Below, piece by piece: positions 61,077 to 64,000 of a stretch of DNA of 64,000 bases. The DNA comes from an uncultured Glaciecola sp. (GTDB lineage Bacteria > Pseudomonadota > Gammaproteobacteria > Enterobacterales > Alteromonadaceae), in NCBI RefSeq assembly GCF_937770335.1, contig NZ_CALJHY010000015.1, positions 79,741-143,740 on the forward strand, read 5' to 3'. The notes beneath the pieces are model-generated. The model ran no database searches and was not told the DNA's origin. It saw nothing but the letters and a program-made list of their open reading frames with translations. The position numbers and the translations under genes are program-made. Position 1 is the stretch's first letter. Each line of letters begins with the position of its first letter.

Positions 61077-64000
61077 TGGCAGTCTTGTGCGCTCGTTTTT
61101 GTAGTTTTCTAGTCCGTATTCTACACATCATTGCAATGATTGTCGGCGTGAAAAATAATGACAAAATGACGGAGAATCCTACACCACCTGCTAACACAAC
61201 TGCAAGTGGCGGCCAAAAAGATCCTTGAGAGAATAACAATAATGGGATCAATCCTCCCACAGTAGTGAACGTGGTCGATAAAATATGACGACTACAACTC
61301 ATCGTTTCTTCAACAATAGCCCTAGTATCACCACTTTTAGCTTTAGCATTGCCATTAATAGCAGCTATGACAACAATAGAACCGTTAATTGCTACACCGA
61401 TCAAACCAGCGCTGCCTAGTAGCGGATTAAAACCAATAGGCAAGCCCGATACCCATAAGCTAAACATACCTAATCCAACGGATAATATAGCCACTAATGC
61501 TATAACCACAGCGAACCTTACGCTGTTAAAGGTAAGAATTAATACCGTAACCATGAGCACTAACAATACGGGCGCGTAAGTCGCTAATTGACCCAATGCT
61601 TGTTTTTGTTCATCAGCATCCCCCGCCATTTTGAGTCGATAGCCTTTTGGCAGCACAAAATCTCCGTTTTCCAACAACTTTCGCAGTTGTTCACTAGCAT
61701 CGATAGCAGGAACTCCTGGCAATAAGAAAGCTTGCACCTTGTTAACTCGTTCACCGTCCACCCGAGTTATACCACTAATGCTAGGCAGCAGAGTAAATTC
61801 GCCTAAGGCAGCAACAGCGATGCTAGCGTTGTTTTGAATCAATGCTTGGTTCATTATCGGCATGGCGTCGAGCTCTTTCAAATCACTGCGTTGCCTATTA
61901 TTGACTCTCACTCTAATTGGCAGCTCCTCGGTGCCTTGCAATACTGAACCACCAATGGACCCAGCTAAGGCCAGTTGCAGTTGCTGAGCAATGTCGGTTA
62001 ATGATAACTGGGCTATATATGAATCATTTTCAGACACGTTATATTGAAGCTCTGGCTCGCCGGTGGTAATTGTGGCTACTGTTTGACTAATCCCAGGAAC
62101 TTTAGTCATTGCAAATCGAACTTGTTCACCTAATGCGTTAAGTGTGTTGATGTCTGGTCCAAATACATCTACTTCAATTGGTGCTGGTATTGGCGGACCT
62201 TGCCCAAACGCTCGTACTACAATTCGTGCATTTGGATAAGCATCTTGCAATTCATATTGCAATTTGGGTATTAGCATCGCCGCTTCGGAAATGGAATTAG
62301 TGGTAACAACGGCATTTGCAAATTCTGGTGAATTGTCTCGTGACATCACTTGGTTATAATAGATAGAAGGTGTGGAAGCACCTACTAACCAAGTAACTTG
62401 TTGCACTTCTTGTTTATCTCGAATGAGCAAATCAATACTTTGAGCCACTTTTTTGGTCTCATTGATTGAGGAACCATTTGGTAACCACACATAAATTTCA
62501 AACTGGTCTCTGTCTGCACTTGGAAAGAAAACGCTTGGTAACTGTTGCGAGAGAACAAAGCCAGATAAACAAAAAATAACGATCACAGACAATACAATAA
62601 ACGGTTGCTTTATTAGCCTACCCAACAGTCGCGAAAATTGATATGACACCGCTGGCATTTGCCAACCACGGCGGTACCAAGCATGCTCACTTGTCGCATT
62701 TCTAGGGAGGAACCTAGCCGCTAAAGCAGCAATAATTGTGAGTGAAATTACTAGTGAACCGAGTAATGCCATGACGACACTGATCGCAATAGCCCCGATG
62801 AAATCTCCAATGTTGCCAGTCAATAAGAAAATAGGCATAAAACCTAACACCGTTGTTAGTGTCGAAGCCAATAATGGAGAAAAGAGATGTTTCACTGATT
62901 TTTCAAGCGCTTGCAATCTAGTGAGACTTTGATCAAGTAGGTTTAACCTAATTTCGTCGGTAATCACTATCGCGTTATCAATCAATAGGCCGATCGCAAT
63001 AATAATTCCAAAAATAGACATCTGATGAATTTGTTGGTCAAAGAAGCCCAGGGAGAAAATCGCGAACGCGGCACATAAAGGTAAAGCAAGACCAACTATC
63101 CAACTTGCTTTGGCACCCATAAACACGAGAATAACGAGCATCACCACCACCGAACCAAGTAATAAATTTTCGGTCAAATCGTTGAGTCGAGCCTGTGTAT
63201 ACTCATTTTGTTCGAATACCATGTTGGCTTTTACGGTACCATCAAACTCATTATTAAAATCTGTAATTTTTGCTTTAACCGCCGCCGTCCATTGGTCAAC
63301 CCGCACTGTAGTTTGCATGCGAGCAGCCACGAATACCATACGCTTCCCATCGACAATCGCAAACTCACGTTCAGGTGTTTGCCAAGACTGCTCAATAGTC
63401 GCTACATCCGCTACCCGTAAATAACTTCCGTCAGCGGCAACTAGCGGAATATTTGCAATAATGTCCAAACTTTCCAGCGGTTCAGCCACTTGTACTCTGA
63501 TGTTTTTCTGATCTGTTCTTAGTATTCCTGCTGGCAACTTAGAATCCGCTGTGCGTATACGATCACTCACTTGGCTAACACTCAAGCCTATAGAAGCTAG
63601 CACTTGAGGATCTATCGCAACTAAGATCTCTTCTATTGGATTACCATACAACCGCACAAGTTCTGTGCCCTGCACGTTACGTAACCTATCCACCAGCTCA
63701 CTAGCAAGCCTTCCTGAAACTGACAATGAAGTCTTCTCTGGAAGGTCCGCATCAATGGAAATCAACATAGTAAACGCAGTTGCTCCGCGCTTATCCTCTA
63801 AAATTGGTTTACTTGCACCATCAGGTAACCTTATTGACGCATTATCCAGGCTGTCTCTGATTTTTGAAAATATTTGCTGATTAGTTGAGTTGTCCACCCA
63901 GTCTTGTAATTCAACCATTACGCTGGAGAAGCCTGCTTTGGATGTAGACTTAATCTCTTTAATTTCATATAACTCGCGCAGTTCATCCTCAAGCACATCA
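61069..64000 (-). CDS. RND efflux pump inner-membrane subunit (5' end missing)
   Basis: At least 976 residues of an AcrB-type permease; the reading frame is open to the window edge, so about 65-70 N-terminal residues are missing and the GTG at 63996 is internal. Two porter regions and twelve-helix layout are visible, with helix 4 GLLIDNAIVITDEI and helix 10 IGVAINGSIVVIAA. Against AcrB by eye, D407 is kept but D408 is N and K940 is N. The stop overlaps the 41-codon ORF. The partner adaptor is presumably upstream outside the window. Confidence 0.9.
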   Translation of the reverse strand, partial: DVLEDELRELYEIKEIKSTSKAGFSSVMVELQDWVDNSTNQQIFSKIRDSLDNASIRLPDGASKPILEDKRGATAFTMLISIDADLPEKTSLSVSGRLASELVDRLRNVQGTELVRLYGNPIEEILVAIDPQVLASIGLSVSQVSDRIRTADSKLPAGILRTDQKNIRVQVAEPLESLDIIANIPLVAADGSYLRVADVATIEQSWQTPEREFAIVDGKRMVFVAARMQTTVRVDQWTAAVKAKITDFNNEFDGTVKANMVFEQNEYTQARLNDLTENLLLGSVVVMLVILVFMGAKASWIVGLALPLCAAFAIFSLGFFDQQIHQMSIFGIIIAIGLLIDNAIVITDEIRLNLLDQSLTRLQALEKSVKHLFSPLLASTLTTVLGFMPIFLLTGNIGDFIGAIAISVVMALLGSLVISLTIIAALAARFLPRNATSEHAWYRRGWQMPAVSYQFSRLLGRLIKQPFIVLSVIVIFCLSGFVLSQQLPSVFFPSADRDQFEIYVWLPNGSSINETKKVAQSIDLLIRDKQEVQQVTWLVGASTPSIYYNQVMSRDNSPEFANAVVTTNSISEAAMLIPKLQYELQDAYPNARIVVRAFGQGPPIPAPIEVDVFGPDINTLNALGEQVRFAMTKVPGISQTVATITTGEPELQYNVSENDSYIAQLSLTDIAQQLQLALAGSIGGSVLQGTEELPIRVRVNNRQRSDLKELDAMPIMNQALIQNNASIAVAALGEFTLLPSISGITRVDGERVNKVQAFLLPGVPAIDASEQLRKLLENGDFVLPKGYRLKMAGDADEQKQALGQLATYAPVLLVLMVTVLILTFNSVRFAVVIALVAILSVGLGMFSLWVSGLPIGFNPLLGSAGLIGVAINGSIVVIAAINGNAKAKSGDTRAIVEETMSCSRHILSTTFTTVGGLIPLLLFSQGSFWPPLAVVLAGGVGFSVILSLFFTPTIIAMMCRIRTRKLQKRAHKTANA

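Overview
The window is 64 kb of a gammaproteobacterial chromosome, most like an Alteromonadaceae member (Alteromonas/Glaciecola/Paraglaciecola type). The basis is E. coli-like core synteny (gpmI-envC // yibN-grxC-secB-gpsA; pilMNOPQ-aroK-aroB-damX-dam; argCBFGH-argA; pabA next to astCAD) mixed with small families typical of marine Alteromonadales (DUF6776, DUF2970, DUF2982, DUF3087, TorF-type porin). Coding density is high, the DNA is moderately AT-rich, and I see no tRNA, rRNA, IS element, prophage or CRISPR array. Species was not determined.

Layout. 1-3.1 kb: start of an unidentified gene, a DUF6776 membrane protein, a ClC channel and hemJ. 3.2-11 kb: UPF0149 protein, an Nramp relative, envC and gpmI, then yibN-grxC // secB-gpsA-trmL. 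11-15.4 kb: a Cpx-type envelope-stress module (cpxR-cpxA-pldB, divergent from a double-length Spy/CpxP-like periplasmic protein, with a candidate CpxR box between). 15.4-22.8 kb: the arginine biosynthesis cluster argC-B-F-G-H-A behind a long leader carrying tandem ARG boxes and a strong hairpin. 22.9-27.5 kb: maeA and mrcA (PBP1a). 27.6-36.7 kb: type IV pilus alignment and secretin genes, then aroK-aroB-damX-dam. 36.7-40.5 kb: a block that separates dam from rpe: a 44-codon ORF coupled to a GGDEF-EAL protein, DUF2970, an orphan small membrane protein and a TorF-like porin. 40.9-44.5 kb: rpe-trpS-pabA-HDOD. 44.8-49.4 kb: arginine catabolism astC-astA-astD plus a DUF1338 protein. 49.5-51.9 kb: a RimK protein-glutamylation module (retropepsin-like protease, M14-type hydrolase, RimK). 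52-54.5 kb: MscS-type channel coupled to a periplasmic PTP-like protein, DUF3087, a CBS-pair protein. 54.6-60.3 kb: parC divergent from a large 7TM-DISM hybrid histidine kinase. 60.3-64 kb: DUF2982, an overlapping 41-codon membrane ORF and an RND pump truncated by the window edge.

The themes are arginine synthesis and breakdown, envelope biogenesis and stress, and surface appendages. The most noteworthy items are two ORFs too short for ordinary gene calling that are locked by overlaps into operons (60951-61076 and 36788-36922), the fused double Spy/CpxP protein, the argC leader, slippage-prone repeats (10 C inside damX, 8 G inside argA, an octamer repeat ahead of the DUF3087 gene), and a RimK module that could write and erase glutamate tails. 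All functions are read from motifs and synteny by eye; no database search was run.
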